DNA from: Vicia villosa
Taxonomy: Eukaryota > Streptophyta > Magnoliopsida > Fabales > Fabaceae
Reading direction: 5' to 3'
DNA: 64,000 nt
Assembly: GCF_029867415.1 (NCBI RefSeq)
Contig: NW_026705762.1
Location: forward strand, 186,001 to 250,000
Positions within the stretch are counted from its first letter, which is position 1. Every line of letters starts with the position of its first letter. A program made the translations under genes and the position numbers. Of this stretch, positions 1-11,661 are shown piece after piece. The notes beneath the pieces are model-generated. The model ran no database searches, was not told where the DNA came from, and saw only the letters and a list, made by a program, of their open reading frames with translations.

Positions 1-988
1 TTGGACATTCGTTCTTGTAGTGTCCAGGCTCATTGCATTCATAGCACATGACCTTCTTCTTGTCAAATCTTCTGTCATCAGAAGATTCTCCACGTTCAAA
101 TTTCTTTGAACTTCTGAAGCCTCTGAACTTCCTTTGCTTGGTCTTCCAGAGTTGATTTAGCCTTCTGGAGATCAAAGACAGTTCATCTTCTTCTTCAGAT
201 TCTGATTCTTCAGGATCTTCTTCTCTAGCCTGAAAAGCGTTAGTGCATTTCTTGATATTGGATTTTAATGCAATAGACTTACCTTTCTTTTGAGGCTCAT
301 TTGCGTCCAGCTCTATTTCATGACTTCTCAAGGCACTGATAAGCTCTTCCAGAGAAACTTCATTCAGATTCTTTGCAATCTTGAATGCAGTCACCATAGG
401 ACCCCATCTTCTGGGTAAGCTTCTGATGATCTTCTTTACATGATCAGCCTTGGTGTATCCCTTGTCAAGAACTCTCAATCCAGCAGTAAGAGTTTGAAAT
501 CTTGAAAACATCTTTTCAATGTCTTCATCATCCTCCATCTTGAAGGCTTCATACTTCTGGATTAAAGCTAGAGCTTTAGTCTCCTTGACTTGAGCATTTC
601 CTTCATGAGTCATTTTCAAGGACTCATATATGTCATAGGCCGTTTCCCTGTTAGATATCTTCTCATACTCAGCATGAGAGATAGCATTCAGCAAAACAGT
701 TCTGCATTTATGATGATTCCTGAAAAGCTTCTTCTGATCATCATTCATTTCTTGCCTTGTCAGCTTTACGCCACTGGCATTTACTGGATGTTTGTAACCA
801 TCCATCAGAAGATCCCATAGATCACCATCTAGACCAAGAAAGTAACTTTCCAGTTTATCTTTCCAGTATTCAAAGTTTTCACCATCAAATACCGGCGGTC
901 TAGTATAACCATTGTTGCCGTTGTATTGCTCAGCAGAGCCAGATGTAGATGCAGGTGTAGGTGTAGACTTTTCACTTTCATCAACCAT
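1..988 (-). CDS. Ty1/copia Gag (UBN2-type), partial at window edge
   Basis: An uninterrupted frame of 329 codons runs on the minus strand from an ATG at 988 off the left edge. The N-terminal third (after a low-complexity Ser/Thr/Pro start) has the layout of plant copia Gag of the UBN2 class: an aromatic motif around FEYWKDKLESYF, a helical core, an acidic Glu/Asp-rich stretch, then a zinc knuckle C-x2-C-x4-H-x4-C (CYECNEPGHYKNEC) at about residues 313-326, just inside the edge. The start is the first ATG after the primer-binding site at 1061-1072. Gag would form the cytoplasmic virus-like particle and bind element RNA. No stop or frameshift appears in the visible part, so the copy looks young. 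Protease, integrase and RT would lie to the left, outside the window. Confidence 0.88.
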   Translation of the reverse strand, partial: MVDESEKSTPTPASTSGSAEQYNGNNGYTRPPVFDGENFEYWKDKLESYFLGLDGDLWDLLMDGYKHPVNASGVKLTRQEMNDDQKKLFRNHHKCRTVLLNAISHAEYEKISNRETAYDIYESLKMTHEGNAQVKETKALALIQKYEAFKMEDDEDIEKMFSRFQTLTAGLRVLDKGYTKADHVKKIIRSLPRRWGPMVTAFKIAKNLNEVSLEELISALRSHEIELDANEPQKKGKSIALKSNIKKCTNAFQAREEDPEESESEEEDELSLISRRLNQLWKTKQRKFRGFRSSKKFERGESSDDRRFDKKKVMCYECNEPGHYKNECP

Positions 989-1060
989 CTTTTACTGAAG
1001 CGTTTTTCTCTTCCTGAATCTTTTCTAAACACGGTTAAGTGCTTGCACCTTAGAACCAGC

Positions 1061-1072
1061 GCTCTGATGCCA
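1061..1072 (-). other. copia primer-binding site (initiator tRNA-Met type)
   Basis: Read on the minus strand this is TGGCATCAGAGC. It differs at one base from TGGTATCAGAGC, the usual plant copia PBS complementary to the 3' end of initiator tRNA-Met. It lies two bases inside the LTR end and upstream of the gag ATG. Confidence 0.85.
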
Positions 1073-1074
1073 AT

Positions 1075-2283
1075 TGAAGGATAGAAAAACACTTAGAAAG
1101 GGGGGGTTTGAATAAGTGTAGCTTTAAAAACTTGACAAATAAAAATAAATTGCACAGTTATTTTTATCCTGGTTCGTTGTTAACTAAACTACTCCAGTCC
1201 ACCCCCGCATAGATGATTTACCTCAACTGAGGATTTAATCCACTAATCGCACGGATTACAATGGTTTTCCACTTAGTCAGCAACTAAGTCTTCCAGAGTC
1301 TTCTGATCACACACTGATCACTCCAGGAACAACTGCTTAGATACCCTCTAAGACTTTTCTAGAGTCTACTGATCCACACGATCACTCTAGTTACAATCTG
1401 CTTAGTTCACTCCTAAGACTTCCTAGAGCATTCTGATCCACACGATCACTCTAGTTACTTACAACTTAATGTAATCAATTCTAAGAGTATTACAAATGCT
1501 TCTTGAAAGCTATAATCACAACTGTGATATTTCTCTTAATCGTTTAAGCTTAATCTCACTAATATATTACAACAGCAATGTAGTGAGCTTTGATGAAGAT
1601 GAAGATTCTGAGTTTAGAATTGAACAGCGTTTGAGCAAGTTTAATATGAGTTGTTTTGGTGCAGAATCGTTAACCTTGCTTCTCATCAGAACTTCATATT
1701 TATAGGCGTTGGAGAAGATGACCGTTGAGTGCATTTAATGCTTTGCGTGTTCCGTACAGCATCGCATTTAATGTTATACGCTTTTGTCAACTACCTCGAG
1801 CCTTGTTCACGCTGTGTCTACTGACGTAGCCTAGAATAGCTTTTAACGTTCCTTTTGTCAGTCAGCGTAGCTTGCCACTTGTACTTTCTTCTGATCTGAT
1901 GTTTGTGAATACAACGTTTGAATATCATCAGAGTCAAACAGCTTGGTGCATAGCATCTTCTGATCTTCTGACCTTGAAGTGCTTCTGAGCGTGATACCAT
2001 CAGAACTTCAGTGCTTCTGTTCTCTTGTTCTTCTGATGCTTCCATAGACCCATGTTCTGATTCTGCTTCGACCATCTTCTGATGTCTTGCCAGACCATGT
2101 TCTGATGTTGCATGCTGAACCCTTTGAGACAAAGCTTCTGAGCGCTGAATTATGCGTACTCTTTATATATTTCCTGAAAAGGAAATTGCATTGGATTAGA
2201 GTACCATATTATCTTAAGCAAAATTCATATTATTGTTATCATCAAAACTAAGATAATTGATCAGAACAAATCTTGTTCTAACA
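1075..2283 (-). repeat. copia 5' LTR (1209 bp)
   Basis: On the minus strand the LTR starts TGTTAGAACA and ends CCTTCA directly before the PBS, giving the expected TG...CA ends. A TATA-like box TATAAATATG lies at 1704-1695 on the minus strand. The LTR is rich in a TCTTCTGAT-type word on the plus strand. Its outer edge at 2283/2284 is fixed by comparison with the uninterrupted copy of the target sequence at 10001. Confidence 0.85.
1695..1704 (-). promoter_or_regulatory. TATA-like box in copia LTR
   Basis: TATAAATATG on the minus strand, about 620 bp before the LTR end. Its position inside the LTR suits the U3 promoter. Assigned by motif only. Confidence 0.45.
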
Positions 2284-2697
2284 AGTAACTCCTAATTGCT
2301 TGCTCAAACACTTCCATTTTCAAGCAACGTATTTTCAAAACTTCTCATCTATTTTCAAAACTTTCATCTGGTATTTGAAGGGCATTATTCCCGGTGAAAC
2401 TCTTCAGAGACCTATGTGACCTATTGTCCATCTTCACTTCTTCTATTTTCAAATCAACAAAGCATTTAAAAAAGTGAGCTAAGCAATTAAGAGCCCATGG
2501 ATAACCATGGATACAAAGGGTGCTTAAAACCTTCCCTTTGTATAACCAACCCCCCGAACCCAAAATCTGTCAAAAGGTCTTTCTTGTTCTTTTATGCCTT
2601 TCCTTTTTTGGATAAAATAAAAGTCGGTGGCGACTCTTGCAAAAAAAAATAAAAGAAAAAAAAGAGCAAGGAGTCAGTTCGCAAAAACCGAGTGACA
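2284..2697 (+). repeat. Element A 5' LTR, 3'-terminal part
   Basis: Nearly identical to 10001-10416 and ends with the same AGTGACA. Four bases later comes the PBS. The upstream part of this LTR is cut off by the copia element at 2283. Short open frames here and in the second copy are LTR sequence, not genes. Confidence 0.9.
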
Positions 2698-2701
2698 GAA
2701 C

Positions 2702-2719
2702 TGGCGACTCTGCTGGGGA
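2702..2719 (+). other. Ogre-type primer-binding site
   Basis: TGGCGACTCTGCTGGGGA, four bases after the LTR end. The same 18 bases occur on the minus strand at 39748-39765 in element Z with the same 4-base spacing. From memory this is the tRNA-Arg-complementary PBS of legume Ogre elements. I could not compare it with a tRNA set. Confidence 0.85.
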
Positions 2720-5700
2720 TTTGAAAAATCTTTTTAAAAGAGGGGTTACCTTAGAGTTTTTGTTCACTTTAATATTTGCTTATACTTGTTTATTTTGTTA
2801 TTTTTTGCTATTCTGGATATATGTGTGGTTCTGTTACAAGAGATACATTATGGACAAATCCTAACCCGGATTAAGTACACATAAGAATTAGGTGGAGGGT
2901 ATAGTCATGTATGGCATACAAGGAGTTCAGTCCTTAAAAAGCTGGCATGAGAATCCTTCCGCTCAGTGGAGGTTCCTTGTTGGTAGTATATGTTTAGCAA
3001 GTTCAGTTGCGAAGACATTATTGCTTTCATTGAACTGTAGAAGCTGAGTTGGCCGTAGAACCCCAACCCATCTTGGCCTTTTTAGGTTGTGATGCAGAAA
3101 CTATTCAGGTGTAGACTTGGATTAGTTGTCATGCGGAGAATCACACTCAGACGAGTTTTTCTTGAGAATATTATTGGCTCACAAGTTCAGTTGTGCAAGC
3201 CGGTAATATCCGAAAGAAGAATGTGGACTCTGACGTATCAGTAGAACATGTTGTGCAGGTGATTAACCCCTAGTACTATCCCATGTTTGGTTCTTTGACC
3301 TCATGCTCGTGACGTTGAACTTTTGAACCTACCTTATGTGCACCATGTTTGTGTTACAATTTCTGTATATGTGGCATTCATGCATTCATACATTCATAAA
3401 AACCTTTTCCTTTGATTTTCAATGAACTTAGAGGTCTTTTTTTGTAAACATCGTAAGTTTCATCAAACTCAATGGATCTTGGGTGTTGATGGGGTGAAAA
3501 TTCTAATCCACCAAAATGGATGATTGATTTTGATGATAACTTGACCAACGCTTTAATCCAATGCTTGAATGTTTGCAAATTAATATGTTAAGTTCTTTGA
3601 AACTCAAATAATATATACAACAATTGCATCATTTGCATGCATACATCCAGGTTACCCATGAAACTTATCCTTGTCTGTCTCCATCCTCAGAGTTATCTGT
3701 CTACCATCGAGCTGATTCTTCCTCATCGGAATCCTTTTCCATAAGGTTTTAGGTCTGATCTTCATTGTCCTTTCCATCAAGGGGCAGCAGGCCATGATTT
3801 AGAAAGATGTTTCCCTACTGTTTGCATTTCCTCAGTTGTATTGTTTGCTTTTAAACTTTTTTCATTCCAGAATGTTAATTTTAATGAAATGAGCATCGTA
3901 TGTTTGAATTCATTTTCATCTACTATGTCTATGTTTATGCTTCTTTTACAAAAATAAAAAAATAAAAAAAATAAAAAAAATTCTATTTTGCTTTCTCTAT
4001 CAAACTTGTGTTTTACGCAAAGATTGGAGGGAGGATGATGACAACGAAATACCCAGGTTGTTGAACTGTATGCTTTCAAATAAAACTTTGCTGACGATGT
4101 ACAGGCATTGTTTCAATTCCCAAACACTGGAGAAATAAGGAAGTTAATCCCTCGTCAACCCCTTTGAGCCTAGAAGTTGGTGTTTCTTTCTGTACGAAAT
4201 AACCCACATTTTAACCCGGGGCAGGGTAGTTCCCAGTTAATTTGGTTGTGCATTCTATTTTAAGAGAATCATTCAATGCACCTTTTAACAAGTGTTTTAA
4301 TCACAAGCTTTCCTCCGCTTACATCAAAGAAATGTTGGAGATGCCGAGCAAAAGCCAATGATGGGTCATTATAATCATTAAGCAGGATAGTCACTATCTT
4401 TCCAAAAAAAAAAAGTATCAAAAAAGAAAATCAAAGAAAAGCCTGCTAAGTCAAAATCAAAAAATGACTTAGGCAAAAATTAAGGCATCCCGCTGACTGT
4501 AAGTTCAAAATAAACAGTTCAGGCAAAAGTTAGGGATATCAAAATAAGGAAAAAAGGAGAGATAAGTCAATAAATTCTTGAACCACAAAATGTTGTGACT
4601 ATCAAAAGGAAGAAGTGTCTGCCATCTCCAAGTTTTCTTGGCTTGTGAACTATCATCATTACAACAGATAAAATTGCAGAAGTCTCTTAGAACCTGAATG
4701 CATATTTTGAATTAACTGAGTTTAGGAATGAAGATCATCACGAAGATGGGGCGGGTTACAAAAAATTTGAGCCTTATACCTTTTATTTTTTAAACCGTGA
4801 ACCTGACCACGTTACAACCTTCAAAAGCCCTAATTGAAGCAAGGTTTATTTTGAAAGCATACTACAACAAGGTTGCGTAAGCTGACTCCCAAGAGATTTA
4901 CCAATCATTTATGTTGATACCATATCTTTGCTTTATCTTTCACGTTGATTGTCTTAACCTTTATGTTTTAACCAGTGATTCCATTTTCTTTACAAAGTGA
5001 TTTTGATTTCAAAAATATGTTTTGAGCATTGCATTAAAATTACCATTCTTGAATGAACACTTTATTTGAAAGTAAGTACTTATCTTTCGGGAAGTTCAAA
5101 CAGTCGAGAAACTTGATCAGTGATCCTATCAGGGGCACGTTCCTTCAAGATCCTGTTGTTCAGATGTTTAATCAAGATTTGTTGATCAGAATATCCTCTT
5201 CAAGATGTATACTATGGCAAGTCTTCCCAACATTCATTTCAAGAGTTGAATCCGTGATCAGTTCATCCCCAACATGGTTCAACTGAAGCCATGATCAGTT
5301 AACTTGCAACAATTACTCAATCAGGGGCAATCTTCTTCAGCAATACTCAAGCCTAGTTTATCAGTTATTCTCAAAGGATCATTTGTTCGATACAGTTATC
5401 AGTGTGACAAGAAGTTTGTTCATGCATCTTCTTTCCAAGCGGATTTTTTTTAGAGTTCCTGTGTTGAGGAATCAAAGCTCCAATCTTGCCTCACAAAAGA
5501 GTCAATCCCAGTCGTCATGAATAACTACATTGCATTGAGCATTCATCATGCATAAAAACTTTAACATCATGCATAAAAACAAAATCATGCTCATTTACAT
5601 TCTTCTAAGGTCCTGTTGTTGTCAACATCTTACCTTGAGATCAAAGTCCAACTTACTTGGCACCTACCCAAACAAATTTATCCTTTTGATTCGTTTTGTC

Positions 5701-5940
5701 TGTATCTATCTGATATTCTTCATGATATGTCTTGTTTGTTCTGACAATTTTTCAGAACTTTGTCACCTTTTATTTAAAGCTTCTATGGATGTCCCAATTC
5801 CCAATAATGTGTTATTACCTCATTCAATGTCACTCTTGAATGTCTCTGAGTTCAATCATGTTTTATCTTGATTGTCGTTTGATGCTGCTGCATTCATGGT
5901 TTATCTTAAAACGCTTTTGATATTTTCTTCTTAAAGTTCA
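2720..5940 (+). other. Non-coding interior of element A
   Basis: About 3.2 kb between PBS and tandem array. All frames are broken, and the longest open stretches (about 65-107 codons) show no retroelement motif. Sequence at about 4080-4760 is clearly similar to the reverse complement of about 36180-36900 in element Z, including the conserved phrases around the words GTTCAGGCAAA and TTTAAGAGAATCATTC. Two different elements thus share non-coding sequence at equivalent places. Confidence 0.7.
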
Positions 5941-6405
5941 AATCATGTTTTACCATGATTGACCTTGGTGTTCTCTAATCATGTTTTACCTTGATTGTCA
6001 CTTGGTATTCTCTAATCATGTTTTACCTTGATTGTCATTTGGTATTTTTCAATCATGTTTTACCTTGATTGTCATTTGATGTTATCCAATCATGTTTTAC
6101 CTTGATTATCCCTTAATGACATCCAATCATGTTTTACCTTGATGGATCTGTGACGATTATCTAATCATGTTTTACCTTGATTGTCCGTTGATGATTATCC
6201 AATCATATTTTACCTTGATTATCCTTAATGACATCCAATCATGTTTTACCTTGATGGACCTGTGATCATGTTTTACCTTGATTGTCCGTTGATGATTACC
6301 CAATCATGTTTTACCTTGATTGTCATTCGATGTTGCCCAATCATGTTTTACCTTGATTGTCATTTGATGTTGTCCAATCATGTTTTACCTTGATATTCAT
6401 TTTAT
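5941..6405 (+). repeat. 37-bp tandem array before the PPT
   Basis: About 13 units, each opening with a form of AATCATGTTTTACCTTGAT, repeat every 37 bp with a few 36-40 bp variants. Each unit core has short inverted arms, AATCA and TGATT. The array ends about 330 bp before the PPT, in the 3' untranslated region. Tat-lineage elements are known to have hypervariable tandem repeats there. Confidence 0.9.
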
Positions 6406-6725
6406 GTAGCCACATTCATGTATGCCTCAGATATTCTCTTCTCAAAGTTCAATCATGTTTTATCTTGAAAGCTTCTGTCGACTGTTTCTTTCTTTTGTGA
6501 AGTCCGATTCTATTCCTGGATGACTTATACCTTTTCCCCAACGGAGTCTGTTTACTTCTCCCCTGTGGTGTCCTGTTTCCATCTCGTGGAAATCATATGC
6601 ATTCATAATCATAAGCATTACATTGCATCTCAAGTTCAAAAATTGTGTTTTTATATATATTTAAGTCTCTTCAATCACGTCGAAACGAAGATTTACAATC
6701 ATCGTGTCTCCGGATAGAAGAAACT

Positions 6726-6739
6726 TAAATAGGGGCATC
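6726..6739 (+). other. Polypurine tract of element A
   Basis: AAATAGGGGCATC abuts the LTR start TGTTGCACCCC at 6740. Element Z has the equivalent ACAGGGGCAGC directly before its LTR start TGTCATACCCC. This is the expected primer site for plus-strand DNA synthesis. Confidence 0.75.
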
Positions 6740-9700
6740 TGTTGCACCCCAATTTTTGACCTCTGAGATCCCATCATTTTCTAAGTGTTATGATCATTAT
6801 TGTTATACCCCAAAATTTGCCCGCATTTTTTTTCAAAGAGAAGTCAAAAGACTTCTGTCTAAAAATTTGGAGTTTTATACAATCTTGGATTTTTATTTCA
6901 TAAATATCCTGATTTTATGAATACTCAATTTTTAGAATTTTTTATACAGTATTTTGGTTCGCTGTTAAATTTATTCTTACATAAACGCCAAATACTGTTT
7001 ATCACTTCATACACTGTTTATTTGAGATTTATTTTCAGATAAATAATGCTGACGCAGTTTGTGCAGAATTAAAATTTGCAGGCGCGGAGTCCGGATTTCA
7101 GATTATGCTGCTAGTTACCAGTCAAACCCGCTATCAGCGCAATTCTCCGTGTTTGTACCATCAGTCAAATCAATTTTTCGCGCTTCAAATTTCCAAGATT
7201 TTGTTCTAGAAGTCTTCTGATAATCACGTGGTCAACAGAGACTCAACACTGCACAAAAATCAGGTACGCCTAACTGTCTCCTACACAAACAATCCCTAAC
7301 TAGGATTTTTGTTTTTTTCCAGGAGAACGAGTTTTTGAGACCTCAAATGGATTTCATGGATCTCCATATGTCTCAAAATACCACCAGACAAATTTTCAAA
7401 CTTCGATTCGCTCAGACGCACAGTCAACAGCTCAAACAGTCAACAGACGACCAGTTTGACCAAAAAGTCAACAGACAGTCAAAAATGCAATTTTTTGTCA
7501 ACATCCATATTTTGTCAAAATATTCATCATGTGATCAATGGTTGATCATAATTCATCAAGAAAAGTTCAGAAATCGACAAAACTCAAAATTGCAAAATTA
7601 GAGTTTTTTAGCTAAAAGTCAACTGAACTTTGACCGACCATAACTCTCTCATAATTTATCAGAAAAATTCCAACCAAAGCTCATTCTCAAGGAAATTCAA
7701 TTCTCTACAACTTTGATGTTGGGACCAAGGTCAAGAAATGCTTCCGCCTAAGAGATATAAGCCAAAACATTACGGGTCATTTTGAAAGTCAACAAAAAGC
7801 AGTTTTTTGTCAAAGCCCATATCATCAAAATAACTTCTCCAAATGCAAAAACGCTTCCAAAGTGGCTTGTAGAGGACATCTTGGGCTTTCCAAAAAGTTA
7901 AAGAACACTTTCATAGGATCAAAATTGAGGGAGATATGCCTTGATGAAGTTGACCTTTTTTGGAAAAATGCATGAAACAAGTAATGACCAAAATTTGATT
8001 TTTTTTCAAAAAGGCCAATTCTTTTGTGATTCAATCTTGATTCTCATATGTTTAAAGGGCATCCACGACCCATCCATGATTCATGACATTTTTATTTCAT
8101 TTTAATTAAATTTTATTCATTTAAAGTTTAATTAAAGTGAGATAATTCAAAGATATTATCAAAGATGCTTATGGTTGCCAATCAAGACCAATTCAAGATG
8201 CTTAAATATATTATTGCAAGGTTGAAGAGAATAATACTTGAGTGTTTTAACCATGGTTAAGAAATACACTCATTGAAAATATTCCATTATCATATTTTTT
8301 CCACAAAATCAATCATGACAATTTCCACTTGCAAGGCTTCCAAGATCAAACTCTTTGCCTATAAATAGAACTTCATTTTCTTCATTCAAGGAGAGGAAAA
8401 AAAGGGAGAAACAAGAGGAGAGCACAACAACAAACACCAAAGCCATAGCATAAGTTTTATATTTTCCAAAAGTTTCAATAAACTTGTAAAAATCAAGGCT
8501 CATTCAAATAGCCACTTTCAATCAATTTCAATCACTCTTTTCCACTCTTGGAACATCATAGAGTAAGTACAATGTAATTTTTAATATGTAGTAGTGTTAG
8601 GAGTTCATGAATTAAAAACTCCATATTTATGCATATTTTCAATTTCTCAAAAAAAAATGTTTTAATTTTAGTTTTAAGTTGATAAAATGTTTATCTAATT
8701 TTTAACATAAAAATATTTTATTTCTTTTCATAATTAATTTATATTGCTTAATTAATTAGTAATTATGTAAATATTGCTTTTTTAATTATTTTTAACCAAT
8801 CAAAAAACTCCAAAAATATTTTCCTTTTAGATTTAGGTTTATATTTTTTTTATAATCTAATTTTTGACATATAAAATAATATTTTTCTTGTTAAGTTTAA
8901 TTATTTGTTTAATTAGCTTGTTAATTAACTTAAAATCAAATTCCAAAAAAAAAATCACAAAAAGAATGAATTAAGTTTAATTTGTTTTATATTTATTTTT
9001 GTATATTATTTGATATTGTTTCTTATCTTTTTCCTTTGTCCCGAATCAGAATAAAAGATCAAATATGGCAGAGATTGTATGCAGTTGTTTTAAGACTTTT
9101 GGAAATTTATCGTGTAGTCGCTATGATTCTATCAAGCTTCTGATAAATTTTCATTAACTTTAAATCCGAGATCATCATTCACTCACCATCGATCTTCACT
9201 AACATCGTGAATATACTTGACTAGCTTCAAGATGATTCACGTGCTAACATACTAACAATTGACTTTAAATTCCGCATTTTATTATATTGTCCTTTATATT
9301 TCTTGCTTTATGCTTTATTTTATTATTTATTATTTATGTTTCTGTCATTTTTTCTTTGTCCATTTGGACATATTATTTATGTTTCTGTCATTTTTTCTTT
9401 GTCCATTTGGACATATTATTTATGTTTCTGTCATTTTTTCTTTGTCCATTTGGACATATTATTTATATTTCTGCTATTTTTTCTTTGTCCATTTGGACAT
9501 ATTATTTATATTTCTGCTATTTTCTCTTTGTCCATTTGGACATATTATTTATGTTTCTGTTATTTTTTCTTTGTCCATTTGGACATATTATTTATATTTC
9601 CGCTATTTTCTCTTTGTCCATTTGGACATATTATTTATGTTTCCGCTATTTTCTCTTTGTCCATTTGGGCGTTTATATTCCGCTATTTTCTCTTTGTCCA

Positions 9701-10416
9701 TTTGGACATATTATTTATGTTTCCGCTATTTTTTCTTTGTCCATTTGGACATATTATTTATGTTTCCGCTATTTTTTTTCTTTGTCCATTTGGACATATT
9801 ATTTATGTTTCTGTTATTTTTTCTTTGTCCATTTGGACATATTATTTATGTTTATGCTATTTTTTCTTTGTCCATTTGGACATATTATTTATGCTTCTGT
9901 TATTTTCTCTTTGTCCATTTGGACATATTATTTATGTTTCTGCTATTTTCTATTTGTCTATTTTGCTAACGTACAGGAAAGATCTTATAAATTAAGAGTA
10001 AGTAACTCCTAATTGCTTGCTCAAACACTTCCATTTTCAAGCAACGTATTTTCAAAACTTCTCATCTATTTTCAAAACTTTCATCTGGTATTTGAAGGGC
10101 ATTATTCCCGGTGAAACTCTTCAGAGACCTATGTGACCTATTGTCCATCTTCACTTCTTCTATTTTCAAATCAACAAAGCATTTAAAAAAGTGAGCTAAG
10201 CAATTAAGAGCCCATGGATAACCATGGATACAAAGGGTGCTTAAAACCTTCCCTTTGTATAACCAACCCCCCGAACCCAAAATCTGTCAAAAGGTCTTTC
10301 CTGTTCTTTTATGCCTTTCCTTTTTTGGATAAAATAAAAGTCGGTGGCGACTCTTGCAAAAAAAAAAATAAAAGAAAAAAAAGAGCAAGGAGTCAGTTCG
10401 CAAAAACCGAGTGACA
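6740..10416 (+). repeat. Element A 3' LTR (about 3.7 kb)
   Basis: Begins TGTTGCACCCC after the PPT and ends AGTGACA at 10416, matching the 5' LTR end at 2697. A second LTR-start-like motif, TGTTATACCCC, lies 61 bp inside at 6801 and is closer to the start of element Z's LTR. The LTR holds the 43-bp tandem array at about 9340-9958. The 5 bases after it (ACCTC, 10417-10421) would be the target duplication; the partner copy is outside the window. Confidence 0.82.
9340..9958 (+). repeat. 43-bp tandem array inside LTR
   Basis: About 14 units repeat at 43 bp, each containing TTTGTCCATTTGGACATA, a near-palindrome (TGTCCA / TGGACA). The unit has no stop codon in any plus frame. Because 43 leaves a remainder of 1 on division by 3, every frame reads through all phases, which gives three overlapping 230-241 codon open frames of hydrophobic repeats. 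These are artefacts of the array and not genes. Confidence 0.93.
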
Positions 10417-11661
10417 ACCTCATTTGAATTCACTTTAGAATTCATTTGCAATCATATCACCAATTCCCACTGAGTTTTACTTTCCGTTCCCCAGGGAGAA
10501 TTTTTTTCCATAAACTCATAACATAGCATATCATTGGCATCAAAGGACAAAATTTGAGTCTTCTTGTATGTAATTACCTTCTACCACTAATATCGTGAAG
10601 ACCAGAAGTCATTCATGCTATTTGTATCAGAGTCATCTCATCGCCTCATTGTCAACAGTTTGATTTTTCTTTTACAAGTTATGGTTTGTTTCGTCTATTA
10701 AATGCATTCATGTTCTTTTTGCATTCATGCATTTGTTCATATTTTAAAAAATTTCTTTTTTTCTTTCATATTTAAATTCCTTTTTTTATTGTTTTTTTGT
10801 CATTTTTGAATATTTTTAGTAAGCCCTTTTATTCATTTCCCATGTATAGATTTTCTTTCAATTATCATAATTGGAGTAAAATAAAATAAAAATGAGTCAA
10901 GACAAAATTAGAGTAAACTTGTTTTATGTCATATATGAATACATTATACATGATTTTATCACAGTATCCCATACATTACATGATACGTAAAAACAAAAAC
11001 AAAACATGGCCAGGCTTCATCAATATTATTTTCCATCAGCCTGTCTATGCTTTAGGCATTCAAGATGTATATTTCAGTAAAAACAACAGAAGAAAACAAG
11101 CAAAAAAAATATGTTACAAATACAACAACATACAATTCATCAGCGTCATGAATTGAATGGATTGGTTATCATCATGTTCAAGGTTGGCATGGTTTGTATG
11201 GTTCAATAATGTTCACTATATCCCTAACCGTATAGAATGCATTAGCTTTATTTCTGTATCCAAAGAGTTTGACGATGTCTTCCTAGAGGATGCGACATTC
11301 TTTCCCAGAGAAAGAAGTAGGGTTCACCATATTGGAGGTTGCAATAAGGTTCGAATTCTCAACATCCAACAGTCAAGAGAAGTATGAGGTTTGTTTAGTC
11401 AGACTGTGCATTACCCTCAAGATGTAGGCAAAGAGGGAATATTTAAATTTTGTCTTTAGTAAATCATTAGTGAAGAACCACTAGTGAAGATTTTAATGTA
11501 TCCCTTACATGACCTGGATAGAAGATTCTAGGAAGCCTCGCCAAAAAAAGTTGCAGAAAGCTCACTCCAAATCTATTCAAGTTGGGTTTCTTTATAGATT
11601 TGATCAATAGATAGGATGAGTTTTGATGGAAGATATTTTATACTAGTACAATGGAGAAAAT
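10417..11661. other. Unassigned intergenic sequence
   Basis: About 1.2 kb of AT-rich DNA between element A and the small LTR element. I see no open frame with a recognisable motif, no RNA gene and no terminal repeats. Words such as GCATTCATGCATT recall Ogre-like interiors, but no firm match was found. Confidence 0.5.

Larger units (their letters stand above)
1..2283 (-). mobile_element. Ty1/copia LTR retrotransposon, 5' part
   Basis: On the minus strand the order is LTR (1075-2283), two bases, PBS (1061-1072), leader and gag, which is the canonical 5' end of a copia element. It is inserted in the 5' LTR of Ogre-like element A. The sequence directly right of its LTR, from 2284, is the same as the sequence from 10001 in A's uninterrupted 3' LTR. 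AGTAA at 2284-2288 is therefore the expected 5-bp target duplication, with its partner outside the window. Pol and the 3' LTR are not visible. Confidence 0.85.
2284..10416 (+). mobile_element. Element A: coding-less Ogre-like (Ty3/gypsy, Tat) retrotransposon
   Basis: The order is a 5' LTR remnant (2284-2697), GAAC, an Ogre-type PBS (2702-2719), about 4.0 kb of internal sequence, a PPT (about 6727-6739) and a 3' LTR (6740-10416). The two LTR ends (2284-2697 and 10001-10416) differ by one substitution and two extra A residues, so the insertion is recent. The interior has no recognisable gag, protease, RT or integrase in any frame, so the copy would need proteins from a relative. Internal blocks around 4080-4760 match the reverse complement of about 36180-36900 in element Z. 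The rest of the 5' LTR is displaced to the left by the copia insertion. Confidence 0.82.

Noticed and set aside
2345..2864. Short frames in the element A LTR and just after it
   Set aside because: Lie in LTR and PBS sequence; the copy at 10062-10423 repeats them because the LTR is duplicated.
5548..5871. 107-codon frame in element A interior with hydrophobic stretch
   Set aside because: No domain, poor start context and no counterpart in element Z.
9259..10012. Three overlapping 230-241 codon plus-strand frames with repetitive hydrophobic protein
   Set aside because: Produced by the stop-free 43-bp tandem repeat; no codon bias or domain, and all three frames give the same period.
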